Positions 1 through 8,228 of a stretch of DNA of 10,374 nt are shown piece by piece (positions within the stretch are counted from its first letter, which is position 1; every line of letters begins with the position of its first letter). The stretch comes from an uncultured Bacteroidia bacterium. Its GTDB lineage: Bacteria; Bacteroidota; Bacteroidia; Bacteroidales; Prolixibacteraceae. A program made the position numbers and the translations under genes. Below the pieces are notes generated by a model. The model was not told the origin of the DNA and searched no databases. It was given only the letters and a program-made list of their open reading frames with translations. The DNA lies in the NCBI GenBank assembly GCA_903859795.1, contig CAIOOC010000729.1, positions 1 through 10,374 of the forward strand, given 5' to 3'.

Positions 1-1
1 A

Positions 2-1234
2 TCATCCTGGGCATCAGTAGCGGTAAAGCAGCCGGAACAGTTGTCCGGAGCTGAATTAGCTATATTGAACAATTATTACCAGTCTGTTATTGATCCCGTT
101 ATGCTGGCCGATCAGGAGGTACTGAGACAATTTCGTACTTCTCTTGTCGATTCAATTTCGATTATTCCTGAGTTAAGTGTTATGCAGGATATGCCAAAGC
201 CAGGAAAAACCTATATTCTGAAACGAGGTAATTATGATGCTTTTGGGGATGAAGTATTCCCCAATACTCCCGAATCGATATTACCATTCCCCAAAGAATT
301 GCCTCGAAACAGATATGGATTAGCGCTGTGGCTTACCGATCCGGATCACCCACTTACAGCAAGGGTAGCTGTTAATCGGGTGTGGCAGAATTTCTTTGGA
401 ACTGGGCTTGTCAAGACCTCCGAGGATTTTGGGAACCAGGGCGAGATGCCTAGTCATCCGGAATTACTCGATTGGCTCGCTGTAACTTTCAGAGAATCGG
501 GCTGGGATACTAAAAAGTTGTGCAAGTTGATTGCAATGTCAGCCAGCTATCGGCAGGATTCCAAAACGACTCCGGCTATAATAGCGACGGATCCTGAGAA
601 CAGGTTATTGTCACATGGCCCGGCAGTGCGTATGTCCGCTGAAATGATCCGCGACAACGCTTTGATGGCATGTGGCTTGCTGAATCTGAAAATCGGAGGT
701 AAAAGCATAAAGCCATACCAACCTGACGGATTATGGGAAATTAACAATACAACCTATAAAGCAGATGCCGGAGATGACGTTTACAGGAGAAGCTTGTATG
801 TTGTGATCAAACGGTCAGTTCCCAATCCTACTCTGGCGACTTTTGATGCCACCTCGCGGAGTTATTGCGTGGTACGCAGACAAAAAACAAATACACCCCT
901 TCAGGCGTTAGTTACACTCAACGATCCGACTTTTGTTGAAGCCGCTAAAGTGTTGGGGGAACAGATCACCAGAGCGAGCAATACCGAAACGGGAATCGTT
1001 GAGGTTTACCGCAAATTGACAGGAATAACTCCGGTAAAGACCGAGCTTGATTTACTGAAAAGTCTTCAAATTACTGAGCTTGACAAATTCCGGAGGGATT
1101 CAAAAAAATTTAAGGGTTGGATATCTGCCGGACAATATCAAGTGGATAAAAATCTCGATCCTGCACAGGTTGCTGCAAATGCAGTTGTAGCCAGCGTGAT
1201 TCTGAATTCCGATGCCGCCTTAACAAAACGATAG
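2..1234 (+). CDS. DUF1553 (PSD1) domain protein, C-terminal part, truncated by the window edge
   Basis: The reading frame is open from base 2, so the gene starts upstream and only about 410 C-terminal residues are visible. An apparent TTG start at 41 is just an internal Leu codon. Visible marks of the DUF1553/PSD1 family (PF07587) are an RG-Y-AFGDEVFPNTP stretch (about 218-275), the LPRNRYGLALWLTDPDHPLTARVAVNRVWQ region (about 299-387, with NRVWQNFFGTGLV), EDFGNQGEMPSHPELLDWLA (about 422-481), and the C-terminal SVPNPTLATFDAT and NTPLQALVTLNDP motifs (about 815-930). In this family an N-terminal DUF1549/PSCyt2 domain, often with a haem-binding PSCyt1 domain, normally precedes this part; here it would lie outside the window. 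The biochemical role is unknown; family members are exported and usually paired with a DUF1501 gene, as here, 3 nt downstream. The C-terminus looks complete and undamaged. Confidence 0.93.
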   Translation, partial: SSWASVAVKQPEQLSGAELAILNNYYQSVIDPVMLADQEVLRQFRTSLVDSISIIPELSVMQDMPKPGKTYILKRGNYDAFGDEVFPNTPESILPFPKELPRNRYGLALWLTDPDHPLTARVAVNRVWQNFFGTGLVKTSEDFGNQGEMPSHPELLDWLAVTFRESGWDTKKLCKLIAMSASYRQDSKTTPAIIATDPENRLLSHGPAVRMSAEMIRDNALMACGLLNLKIGGKSIKPYQPDGLWEINNTTYKADAGDDVYRRSLYVVIKRSVPNPTLATFDATSRSYCVVRRQKTNTPLQALVTLNDPTFVEAAKVLGEQITRASNTETGIVEVYRKLTGITPVKTELDLLKSLQITELDKFRRDSKKFKGWISAGQYQVDKNLDPAQVAANAVVASVILNSDAALTKR

Positions 1235-1237
1235 AAT

Positions 1238-2755
1238 ATGGACGATATTAATAAAGGCTTATTTATGCTTAAGTCACCTGAATTTAAACGGATGAACCAA
1301 AGTCTTGACCGGCGTAACTTTTTGACCAAGACTTCGTTGGGTCTTGGTGCGATTGCTCTGGGCTCTCTGTTTGGGAATAGTGTTTTTGGCAAAGTCACAG
1401 GGGCAAACGGCCATGAAGCACCTGCTGCTACTCTTGAAGAAGAAATTCTTCGTGCAATCCCGCATTTTGCACCAAAGGCAAAAAGGGTTGTTTATCTGTT
1501 TATGAGCGGTGGACCTTCCCAGTTTGAGACTTTCGATTACAAACCAAAACTAACCAATATGTTTGGGCAGCCTTTGCCCGATTCTGTCAGGCAAGGTCAG
1601 CGGCTGACGAGCATGAGTGCCAACCAGAGCATTTTGCCGATTGCCCCTTCTGTGTATAAATTCAGTCAGCACGGAGAGACGCAAACCTGGATATCTGAAT
1701 TACTTCCTCATACAGCCCAGGTTGTGGATGACCTGTGCATCATTAAATCAATTCATTCAGAAGCGATTAATCACGATCCTGCAATTACCTTTTTTCAAAC
1801 CGGGACACAGCTGCCTGGCCGGCCTTCTATCGGTTCATGGATTAGCTACGGTTTGGGAACCGACAATAAGAATCTTCCTTCTTTCATTGTACTGGTTTCA
1901 AAAAATGCGGTCAAAGATCAACCATTGTACGCGAGGTTGTGGGGAAATGGCTTTCTCCCTTCTGAACACCAGGGCGTCCAGTTCCGTGCCGGCAAAGATC
2001 CCGTTTTGTTCCTCGATAATCCCCAGGGATATGATGGTGAGGATCGCAAGGAGATGCTCGGGTATTTGTCGAAATTAAATAAACTACAGAATGAACCGTA
2101 TGGCGATCCGGAAGTGCAGGCGCGTATTACACAGTATGAAATGGCCTACCGGATGCAGACCTCTGTTCCTGAGGTTATGGATACCACAGGTGAACCATCA
2201 GAGGTTTTTGACCTTTATGGTCCCGACAGTCGCGATCCCGGAACTTATGCAGCAAATTGCATTTTAGCGCGCAAGCTGTTGGAGAAAGATGTGAAGTTTG
2301 TTCAGCTCTATCATCAGGGATGGGACCATCACGGAGGACTACCTGCAGGAATAAAAAAACAATGCAAAGATACCGATCAGCCAACAGCCGCCCTGATCAA
2401 AGATCTTAAAAGAAGAGGTCTTCTCGAAGATACACTTGTTATCTGGGGTGGAGAATTCGGAAGGACAGTTTATTCACAGGGGAAGTTGCAGCCAAATGAT
2501 TATGGCCGCGATCATCACCCCCGCTGCTTCACGATGTGGATGGCAGGCGCAGGCGTAAAACCAGGCATCAGTTATGGCGAAACTGATGATTTCAGCTATA
2601 ATGTTGTTAAAAATCCTGTGCATGTGCATGATTTTCAGGCAACTTTAATGCATATCATGGGTATTGATCACGAACGGCTCACCTTTAAATTTCAGGGGAG
2701 GCGTTTCCGTTTGACCGATGTTCAGGGAAATGTTGTGAGAGATATCCTGACATAA
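1238..2755 (+). CDS. DUF1501 family protein, Tat-exported
   Basis: This full-length 505-residue DUF1501 protein (PF07394) belongs to a family related in fold to the alkaline phosphatase/sulfatase superfamily, of uncertain activity. A twin-arginine signal is clear: D-RRNFLT at residues 24-30, then the hydrophobic stretch LGLGAIALGSLFG. Family motifs in order are FMSGGPSQFETFDYKP (88-103), HSEAINHDPA (173-182), PSIGSWISYGLG (196-207), GWDHHGG (361-367), WGGEFGRT (403-410), GRDHHP (423-428) and VHVHDFQATLMHIMGID (461-477). The many His and Asp residues suggest a metal site. Possible starts are ATG 1238, 1265 and 1292; all retain the Tat motif. The 1265 start has an AAAGG about 8 nt upstream and gives a more usual Tat n-region, so the first nine residues are uncertain. 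The gene begins 3 nt after the DUF1553 stop and is surely co-transcribed with it; the two products may form a complex (inference). Confidence 0.93.
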   Translation: MDDINKGLFMLKSPEFKRMNQSLDRRNFLTKTSLGLGAIALGSLFGNSVFGKVTGANGHEAPAATLEEEILRAIPHFAPKAKRVVYLFMSGGPSQFETFDYKPKLTNMFGQPLPDSVRQGQRLTSMSANQSILPIAPSVYKFSQHGETQTWISELLPHTAQVVDDLCIIKSIHSEAINHDPAITFFQTGTQLPGRPSIGSWISYGLGTDNKNLPSFIVLVSKNAVKDQPLYARLWGNGFLPSEHQGVQFRAGKDPVLFLDNPQGYDGEDRKEMLGYLSKLNKLQNEPYGDPEVQARITQYEMAYRMQTSVPEVMDTTGEPSEVFDLYGPDSRDPGTYAANCILARKLLEKDVKFVQLYHQGWDHHGGLPAGIKKQCKDTDQPTAALIKDLKRRGLLEDTLVIWGGEFGRTVYSQGKLQPNDYGRDHHPRCFTMWMAGAGVKPGISYGETDDFSYNVVKNPVHVHDFQATLMHIMGIDHERLTFKFQGRRFRLTDVQGNVVRDILT

Positions 2756-3019
2756 TTGGCAAACAAATTTTGAAATTACAGGAAAGTTATTAAACCCTTT
2801 CAGCATTACTGTGTTAGTTGTTATTCCGTGTAAAGGTTGGTGTCCACGATTATGCATTTAACATTTTCCGGATAATTATAGCACGCAAGTCCAGGGAACT
2901 TAAATATTGGTGACCTCCGGCGCAACCGTAGGCTCCAAACGAACATGAGAGACTGGAACCCCGAAGCGGGTCCAACTAAAATTAAACTATTAAGAATTAA
3001 ACAATTAACCATTAAAAAT
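2756..3019 (+). other. 264-nt intergenic gap with hairpin and AT-rich leader
   Basis: No credible gene is present. The first part (2756-2900) is featureless to me and has no stem followed by a T run, so I cannot name a terminator for the upstream pair. A GC-rich pocket (about 2910-2974) contains the imperfect inverted repeat TGGA-AC-CCCG-AAG-CGGG-TCCA at 2954-2974. Next comes an AT-rich stretch (2978-3017) in which ATTAA recurs five times at roughly 7-10 nt spacing, directly before the start of the NHL gene. The gap probably contains the promoter and 5' leader of that gene, but I found no good TAnnTTTG element. Confidence 0.5.
2954..2974 (+). repeat. Imperfect inverted repeat (hairpin) in the gap before the NHL gene
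   Basis: The arms TGGA/TCCA and CCCG/CGGG pair around an AAG loop, with a two-base bulge (AC) on the left side. The stem is GC-rich in an otherwise AT-rich gap and is not followed by a T tract, so it does not look like an intrinsic terminator. It could be a leader RNA hairpin or part of a dispersed intergenic repeat; the window cannot decide. Confidence 0.4.
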
Positions 3020-4129
3020 ATGACTTCAAGACGAGACTTTCTTAGAAATTCAGCCGTTGCATCGGCCGTTGCTATGGCAGCTCCAAGTGCAGCTTTTTCA
3101 ATTCTGCCCGGAAACCCGGCAGCCGCAGACGAACTTATAGGACACGGTGAGTTCAGGTACAAGGTGGATAAAGGTTGGGCAAAGATCAGCATCAACAGTA
3201 ATCCGGTTTTCAATTGTCACGAAATGGTGCAGGACAGTAAGGGAAGGCTTATAATGCTGGGTGACAATGTCCACAATAACATCCTGATTTTTGACAAATC
3301 GGGTAAACTTCTGGATTACTGGGGAACCGCCTGGCCGGGTGGGCATGGTTTATCACTTTCCAAAGAAGGAGGTGATGAGTTCTTATTTATCGTCGATTGT
3401 GGCTGGTACCAGGACAGATCAGGCAATTGGACACCCCAGGCAGGACAAGTTGTCAAGACCGATCTAACAGGTCGTATTATTTTTACGATCGGTCACCCGA
3501 GGACAATCGGAATTTATAAGGATACTGAAAAATTTATGCCGACAGAAACCGCCATTGCCCCTAACGGAGATATTTACGTTGCCGATGGGTATGGCTCCGA
3601 TTATGTTATACATTACAACAGCAAAGGAGAATATATCCGCCATTTTGGTGGTCATAACAATAGTAATCCGGACCTCAATTTCCACTGTGCTCACGGTGTC
3701 GCAATTGACTCAAGGGATACGATGAATCCAACCCTTATCGTCACCTCAAGAGAAGAAAATTGTTTCAAGGTGTTTACGCTGGATGGCAAATTCCTCCATC
3801 GTATCGATACCCCGGGTATGTACGTGTGTCGCCCTGTATTAAATGATAACCATCTCTATGCCGGTGTATGCTGGTCGAAAGATCAGGACGGGAAGATGAT
3901 TGGCGGTGCCAGCGGTTTTGTAACCATCCTTGACAAGGATAATAAAGTGGTTTCAAACCCCGGAGGTAATGCCCCAGTTTATAAAAACAATGCGCTGCTA
4001 CAGACTTTGCAGGCACCTGGTCAGCTTTTCCAGCATTGCCACGATGTTTGTGTCGATGACGATAAGAATCTGTATATCTGCCAGTGGAATGCCAATCAGA
4101 CACCCCCGATTAAGTTAACACGGGTATAG
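3020..4129 (+). CDS. Tat-exported NHL-repeat beta-propeller protein, PAL-like
   Basis: The protein has 369 residues from the ATG at 3020. An in-frame ATG at 2945 would put 25 unlikely residues before a perfect Tat signal, MTSRRDFLRN followed by an Ala-rich hydrophobic stretch (11-27), so 3020 is preferred. After the signal the protein reads as a six-bladed NHL-type propeller with recurring blade strands: GRLIMLGDNVHNNILIFDKSGKLL (about 75-98), GDIYVADGYGSDYVIHYNSKGEYI (183-206), TLIVTSREENCFKVFTLDGKFL (238-259) and KNLYICQW (349-356). Conserved His sit before blade strands: CHE (H67), HCAHG (H222, H225) and HCHDVCVD (H339, H341). In peptidyl-alpha-hydroxyglycine alpha-amidating lyase, a related propeller, three such His bind zinc, so a metal site is plausible here (inference). 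No substrate can be assigned. Its stop is 3 nt from the cytochrome gene, implying translational coupling. Confidence 0.85.
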   Translation: MTSRRDFLRNSAVASAVAMAAPSAAFSILPGNPAAADELIGHGEFRYKVDKGWAKISINSNPVFNCHEMVQDSKGRLIMLGDNVHNNILIFDKSGKLLDYWGTAWPGGHGLSLSKEGGDEFLFIVDCGWYQDRSGNWTPQAGQVVKTDLTGRIIFTIGHPRTIGIYKDTEKFMPTETAIAPNGDIYVADGYGSDYVIHYNSKGEYIRHFGGHNNSNPDLNFHCAHGVAIDSRDTMNPTLIVTSREENCFKVFTLDGKFLHRIDTPGMYVCRPVLNDNHLYAGVCWSKDQDGKMIGGASGFVTILDKDNKVVSNPGGNAPVYKNNALLQTLQAPGQLFQHCHDVCVDDDKNLYICQWNANQTPPIKLTRV

Positions 4130-4132
4130 ATC

Positions 4133-5455
4133 ATGGTCCTGGATATACCAACCTTCCTTGGACACCTGCATCCGGTGATTGTTCACCTGCCGATTGGATT
4201 TTTGTTGCTGGCCGTAATTTTTGAATTTCTCTCGTATTTCAAAAAATACAAGGAACTTAAAACTGCCGTTTCACTCACCCTTTTGCTTGGCTTTGTATCG
4301 GCCACACTTGCATGCCTATTTGGGTATCTTTTGTCTCTAGGGGGCAATTATGATGCTCAAATTCTTGCTAATCATAAAGTTGGAGGAATTATCCTGGCAG
4401 GTATATCCGGATTATTATTTTTAGTAACAACCGCACCATTAAATAAAATAGTTTCAGCATATCGCCGGCACTACACGGTGATATGCCTGTTTCTCTTATT
4501 AGTTGTGAGTTATACGGGTCATCTTGGCGGCCTCCTTACACATGGGGTGAATTATTTGTCTTTAAATATTATCAGTGAGGGAGTTGCAAATAAGCCTGTA
4601 AGCGTTGAGGAAGCCAGGCTCTTTGAAGATGTCGTTCAGCCATTGCTTAACAAAAAGTGTGCGCAATGTCACCGCGAAGGGAAGATGAAGGGTGAGTTAT
4701 CGGTTCAGACATATGGCGGTTTGATGAACGGAGGAAAAAGCAAGTCAGTCATTATTGGGGGAAACCTGGATAAAAGCGAACTCTATAAACGGATTACCCT
4801 TGACCCTTCGAATGATAAACATATGCCTCCTGATGGCAAAACTCCGCTGACACAGGGTGAGATAGGTATCCTTAAATGGTGGATTGAGAAAGGAATGGCC
4901 GGCAAAGGTGAGAAAATTACCGATTTGAAAGATATCGGGGAAATTAAACCTTTGGTAGCCAATTTTTTAGGATTTGGGGCAGCACTTAAAAGCGATGAAA
5001 TGATTCCGCAAATAGATAATAAAGTCAATTCCGAAATACCTTTAAATTTTAATATTGGCTTTATTGACTCCCTTCGAAATCATGGTTTAGTTGTCCGGGT
5101 GATGATGCACAATCCAGTTATGCTCGATATAACTTTACCCGCAGGCTCTAAATTTATACCAAACAGTATAAAAACAGATCTGAAAGCCGTTGCAAAAAAT
5201 GTGATCTGGCTAAATCTTTCCGGTAATGGACTTACAGAGAATGATTTGGACTTTTTGCCAAAAATGACTAATCTTGAGAAATTACGTCTTGAGAAAAATC
5301 CGGTTACCGATAAAGTCACAAATCTGCTTCTGGGTTTAAGCCACCTCGAGGCACTTAATCTTAATGAAACCAAAATCACCGGTTTTTGTCTTGAAAAATT
5401 AAAACAAATGCCTGGTTTAAAAAGAGTATATAGCTGGCACACCCCGGAGAAATAA
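4133..5455 (+). CDS. Membrane cytochrome: DUF2231-like domain, PSCyt1 c-haem domain and leucine-rich repeats
   Basis: The 440-residue protein has three parts. Residues 1-140 form four hydrophobic helices (about 15-35, 45-68, 83-101, 113-128) with His-bearing motifs HLHPVIVHLPIG (11-22), H81, H130 and H137, as in DUF2231-like membrane domains; some of these His could ligate haem b (inference). Residues 158-256 are a planctomycete-type cytochrome c domain (PSCyt1, PF07635): FEDVVQPLLNKKCAQCH with the haem motif CAQCH at 176-180, GGKS, LYKRITL, HMPPDGK with M231 as the likely axial Met, and the closing LKWWIEKGM. Residues about 355-435 are leucine-rich repeats (VIWLNLSGNGLTENDL, LEKLRLEKNPVTDKV, LEALNLNETKIT). 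The haem and LRR parts should face the periplasm. It lies 3 nt after the NHL gene and probably serves as the membrane electron-transfer partner of the cluster (inference). Confidence 0.9.
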   Translation: MVLDIPTFLGHLHPVIVHLPIGFLLLAVIFEFLSYFKKYKELKTAVSLTLLLGFVSATLACLFGYLLSLGGNYDAQILANHKVGGIILAGISGLLFLVTTAPLNKIVSAYRRHYTVICLFLLLVVSYTGHLGGLLTHGVNYLSLNIISEGVANKPVSVEEARLFEDVVQPLLNKKCAQCHREGKMKGELSVQTYGGLMNGGKSKSVIIGGNLDKSELYKRITLDPSNDKHMPPDGKTPLTQGEIGILKWWIEKGMAGKGEKITDLKDIGEIKPLVANFLGFGAALKSDEMIPQIDNKVNSEIPLNFNIGFIDSLRNHGLVVRVMMHNPVMLDITLPAGSKFIPNSIKTDLKAVAKNVIWLNLSGNGLTENDLDFLPKMTNLEKLRLEKNPVTDKVTNLLLGLSHLEALNLNETKITGFCLEKLKQMPGLKRVYSWHTPEK

Positions 5456-5457
5456 AC

Positions 5458-5465
5458 TAATTTTG
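5458..5465 (+). promoter_or_regulatory. Candidate Bacteroidota -7 element (TAATTTTG) before the rhamnosidase gene
   Basis: TAATTTTG fits the Bacteroidota sigma-ABfr -7 consensus TAnnTTTG at every fixed position. The -33 TTTG is poor: only a TG-containing GCTG sits about 21 nt upstream (5433-5436), inside the end of the cytochrome gene. Initiation would fall near 5472, leaving a leader of about 20 nt before the ATG at 5494. If real, the rhamnosidase can be expressed apart from the genes upstream. Confidence 0.35.
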
Positions 5466-5493
5466 GAATTGGCACTTAACTTATTCCATAAAA

Positions 5494-8223
5494 ATGAAGC
5501 TGGTACTTGTTGTATTTACAATCTTTGCGTCGATATTTTTGGCTAACGGTATCAATATACAGAATCTACGCTGTGAATATCTTACAAATCCGCCTTGTAT
5601 TGATGTAGTAAGTCCGCGTTTAAGCTGGATTCTTGAATCTCCGCAGAGGGGTGAGCGGCAGACTGCATACCAGGTAATTGTCTCTTCTACCAAAAAGAAA
5701 CTATCAGAAAATCAAGGAGATCTGTGGAGCAGTGGCAAGGTTGACTCTGATCAGACTATACAACTGGAATATGCAGGTAAACCCTTGAAGTCCGGGATGT
5801 CGTGTTTCTGGAAAGTTCGAATATGGAATTCAGCAGGGAAAGTTTCAGAATGGAGTAAACCCGCATTTTGGACCATGGGTTTTCTGGATTCCGAAGATTG
5901 GAAAGCCAAATGGATAGGAGTTCATGATCCTGAGCCTTCAGAATGGGCCAGGCCGCGATATTTGCGTAAAACGTTTCAGGTTGGTCAGTCCGTTCGCCGG
6001 GCCACTGTTTACGTATCAGCCCTGGGACTTTACGAATTACGGCTCAATGGTCAGCATGTGGGAGATCATCTTCTTACCCCGGAGTGGACGAATTATAATA
6101 AAAGGGTGCAATATCAGTCCTATGATGTTACACGTCTAGTCAGGGCCGGGGCAAATGCTCTAGGTGCAATTCTTGGAAATGGCTGGTACAGCGGAGGATG
6201 GCAACATTGGAAAGATAGCCTCAAAGCGATCTATGGCAAAGAGCCTCTATTCCTTGCACAGCTGGAAATTCAATATGCTGATGGTAGTCATCAGACCTTT
6301 GTATCTGACGAAACCTGGCATGGTACTTCTGACGGACCCTTCCGGTTTACCGGTATTTATGAAGGGGTTTCCTACGATGCGCGAAAGGAATTTAAAGGAT
6401 GGGATTGTGCCGGTTTCGATGATCACAATTGGTCATCTGCAACAACACCAAAGAGAGGTATTGATTTTAAAGTAGGCCAACTTGTCTCTCAGCGCGGTGA
6501 GCCGATAAGGGTGATACAGGAAATAAGACCAGTGGCGCTAACAGAGCCTAAACCTGGAATCTACGTTTTTGTATTCGATCAAAATATCGTGGGGTGGTGC
6601 AGGTTTAAATTTCAAGGAAAAGCGGGAGAAACCGTTGAACTCCAGCACGGTGAAATGCGAAATCCTGATGGAACGGTTTTTTTGGGTAATCTTACTGTTG
6701 TGAGTGAACATCGCATCCAGCTGGATCGATACACTTTTAAAGGAAACGGAACCGAATCTTTTGAACCTAATTTCACATATCATGGATTTCAGTATGTCGA
6801 AGTCCGGGGTTTAACACAGAAACCAAAATTGGAAAATCTCACAGGAATAGTTTTTCATAGCGATTGCCCGGAGACAGGTCAGTTCACCTGCTCGGAACCA
6901 TTAATCAACCGTCTTGCTCAAAATATCGTATGGTCTCAAAGGGGAAATTATATGGGTGTCCCCACCGACTGTCCCCAACGAAATGAAAGGTGTGGATATA
7001 CTGGTGATGCACAGTTTTTTATGCGTACGGCTGTCTACAATATGGATGTTTCAGCATTTTTCAGCAGGTGGCTTGTTGATGTGTGTGAGGATGCCCAAAT
7101 GCCCGATGGACATTTTGCCGATCATGCCCCGACATTTGGACCGGGAGACGGACCAAACATCGGCTGGTCAGATGCCGGAATCATTTGTCCTTACGAAATT
7201 TACCGGACCTATGGTGATACACGCATTATCCGTGACCATTATAAAGCTATGAAACGGAACCTGGATTGGCTCTCCCGCGAGAGCAAAGATTTCCTGTTTG
7301 CCGGACACGTTGGCAATGGCGACTGGCTCAGTACTGGTGGCAGTGCCAGTAAGGAGGTCATTGGTTCTGCATATTCGGCCTTCGATTTTCAGTTAATGGC
7401 TGAAATGGCCGATGCCATTGGTGAGAAGCAGCATGCTGAAAGTTTTCGTGAACAAGCTGCCGGTATAGCAAAAGCATTTGCCAAAACTTACATCGATTCA
7501 TCCGGAAGTATCAGCAATAGCAGTCAGTCCGGTTACGCCCTTGCTTTTACGATGAACCTCGTCCCCGAACCTCTGAAAGAGCTTATGAGTAAACGTTTTG
7601 TTGATGAGTGTCGTCGCTTCGACTGGCACCCAACGACGGGATTCATTGGTACACCGCGGCTGCTGCCGGGATTGCACCTCGCGGGACGGGACGATGACGC
7701 ATACAAACTGCTCCTTGCGAAAACCTCACCTTCCTGGCTGTACCCGGTAAGCGTAGGGGCCACAACAATCTGGGAACGATGGGATGGCTGGGACGGAAAA
7801 ACCCCCCAGGGTGGCATGAACTCACTCAATCACTACTCATTCGGTGCAGTTGGTGAGTACCTTTTCAGGATGATCGGGGGCATAAGTGAAGATACTCCCG
7901 GATACCAACATATCCATATCGCACCGGTGATCCGGCACGGGCTTAAATTTGCCCGGACAAGTTATAACTCGGTTCGAGGCAAGATCATGACATCCTGGAA
8001 AGTTGATGGAAAGAATTTGTCTTTGGATGTAACGATCCCTGCCAATACTACTGCTATTTTGATTCTTCCGGCTGCGGAAAAGACGAAAGTAACAGAATCC
8101 GGCATTCAAACCGAAAAGGCACCAGGTATAAAGTTCGTTAGGATGGTGAGCGATAATGCTGAATATACCCTGGTATCGGGAATCTATCACTTTAGATCTC
8201 TCCTCCCTGAAAGCATCAAATAA
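5494..8223 (+). CDS. Secreted GH78 alpha-L-rhamnosidase
   Basis: The 909-residue enzyme is predicted to hydrolyse terminal alpha-L-rhamnosyl residues by inversion. A Sec signal peptide covers about residues 1-19 (MKLVLVVFTIFASIFLANG) and has no lipobox, so the enzyme is probably periplasmic or secreted. Domain order follows GH78: an Fn3-like N-terminal domain (about 24-130, with SPRLSWILES and WKVRIWNSAGKVSEWS), a beta-sandwich from the WKAKWIG motif (136-142) with LNGQHVGDHLLTPEWTNY (184-201), a further beta domain (about 335-450), the (alpha/alpha)6 catalytic barrel (about 455-800) and a C-terminal beta domain (about 803-909). The catalytic-site motif DCPQRNERCGYTGDAQ spans 492-507; E498 aligns with the proposed general acid and D492/D505 with substrate-binding acids. 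E761 in TTIWERWDGWDG is the expected general base. All key residues are present and the length is normal for Bacteroidota members. The preceding gap is 38 nt. Confidence 0.95.
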   Translation: MKLVLVVFTIFASIFLANGINIQNLRCEYLTNPPCIDVVSPRLSWILESPQRGERQTAYQVIVSSTKKKLSENQGDLWSSGKVDSDQTIQLEYAGKPLKSGMSCFWKVRIWNSAGKVSEWSKPAFWTMGFLDSEDWKAKWIGVHDPEPSEWARPRYLRKTFQVGQSVRRATVYVSALGLYELRLNGQHVGDHLLTPEWTNYNKRVQYQSYDVTRLVRAGANALGAILGNGWYSGGWQHWKDSLKAIYGKEPLFLAQLEIQYADGSHQTFVSDETWHGTSDGPFRFTGIYEGVSYDARKEFKGWDCAGFDDHNWSSATTPKRGIDFKVGQLVSQRGEPIRVIQEIRPVALTEPKPGIYVFVFDQNIVGWCRFKFQGKAGETVELQHGEMRNPDGTVFLGNLTVVSEHRIQLDRYTFKGNGTESFEPNFTYHGFQYVEVRGLTQKPKLENLTGIVFHSDCPETGQFTCSEPLINRLAQNIVWSQRGNYMGVPTDCPQRNERCGYTGDAQFFMRTAVYNMDVSAFFSRWLVDVCEDAQMPDGHFADHAPTFGPGDGPNIGWSDAGIICPYEIYRTYGDTRIIRDHYKAMKRNLDWLSRESKDFLFAGHVGNGDWLSTGGSASKEVIGSAYSAFDFQLMAEMADAIGEKQHAESFREQAAGIAKAFAKTYIDSSGSISNSSQSGYALAFTMNLVPEPLKELMSKRFVDECRRFDWHPTTGFIGTPRLLPGLHLAGRDDDAYKLLLAKTSPSWLYPVSVGATTIWERWDGWDGKTPQGGMNSLNHYSFGAVGEYLFRMIGGISEDTPGYQHIHIAPVIRHGLKFARTSYNSVRGKIMTSWKVDGKNLSLDVTIPANTTAILILPAAEKTKVTESGIQTEKAPGIKFVRMVSDNAEYTLVSGIYHFRSLLPESIK

Positions 8224-8228
8224 AAGTG

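Noticed and set aside
41..43. TTG as the start of the first gene
   Set aside because: The frame is open back to base 2, and the DUF1553 family has additional N-terminal domains, so the gene is truncated by the window rather than starting here.
1617..2078. Plus-strand 153-codon frame inside the DUF1501 gene
   Set aside because: It overlaps well-conserved DUF1501 motifs in another frame and reads as a shadow translation.
2945..3019. Upstream in-frame ATG extending the NHL protein by 25 residues
   Set aside because: The extension is basic and non-hydrophobic, overlaps the hairpin, and would bury an excellent Tat signal that begins at the ATG at 3020.
2821..3213. Long minus-strand open frame across the gap and the start of the NHL gene
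   Set aside because: More than half is antisense to the Tat signal and first blade of a clear gene; no domain or plausible upstream signals.
5080..5475. Minus-strand open frame of 131 codons opposite the LRR part of the cytochrome gene
   Set aside because: It is a shadow of the LRR coding sequence; its composition is not protein-like and no family is recognisable.
5465..5487. GGAAT...ATTCC inverted repeat in the gap before the rhamnosidase gene
   Set aside because: The arms are five bases with a loop of 13; no T run follows and chance occurrence in AT-rich DNA is likely.
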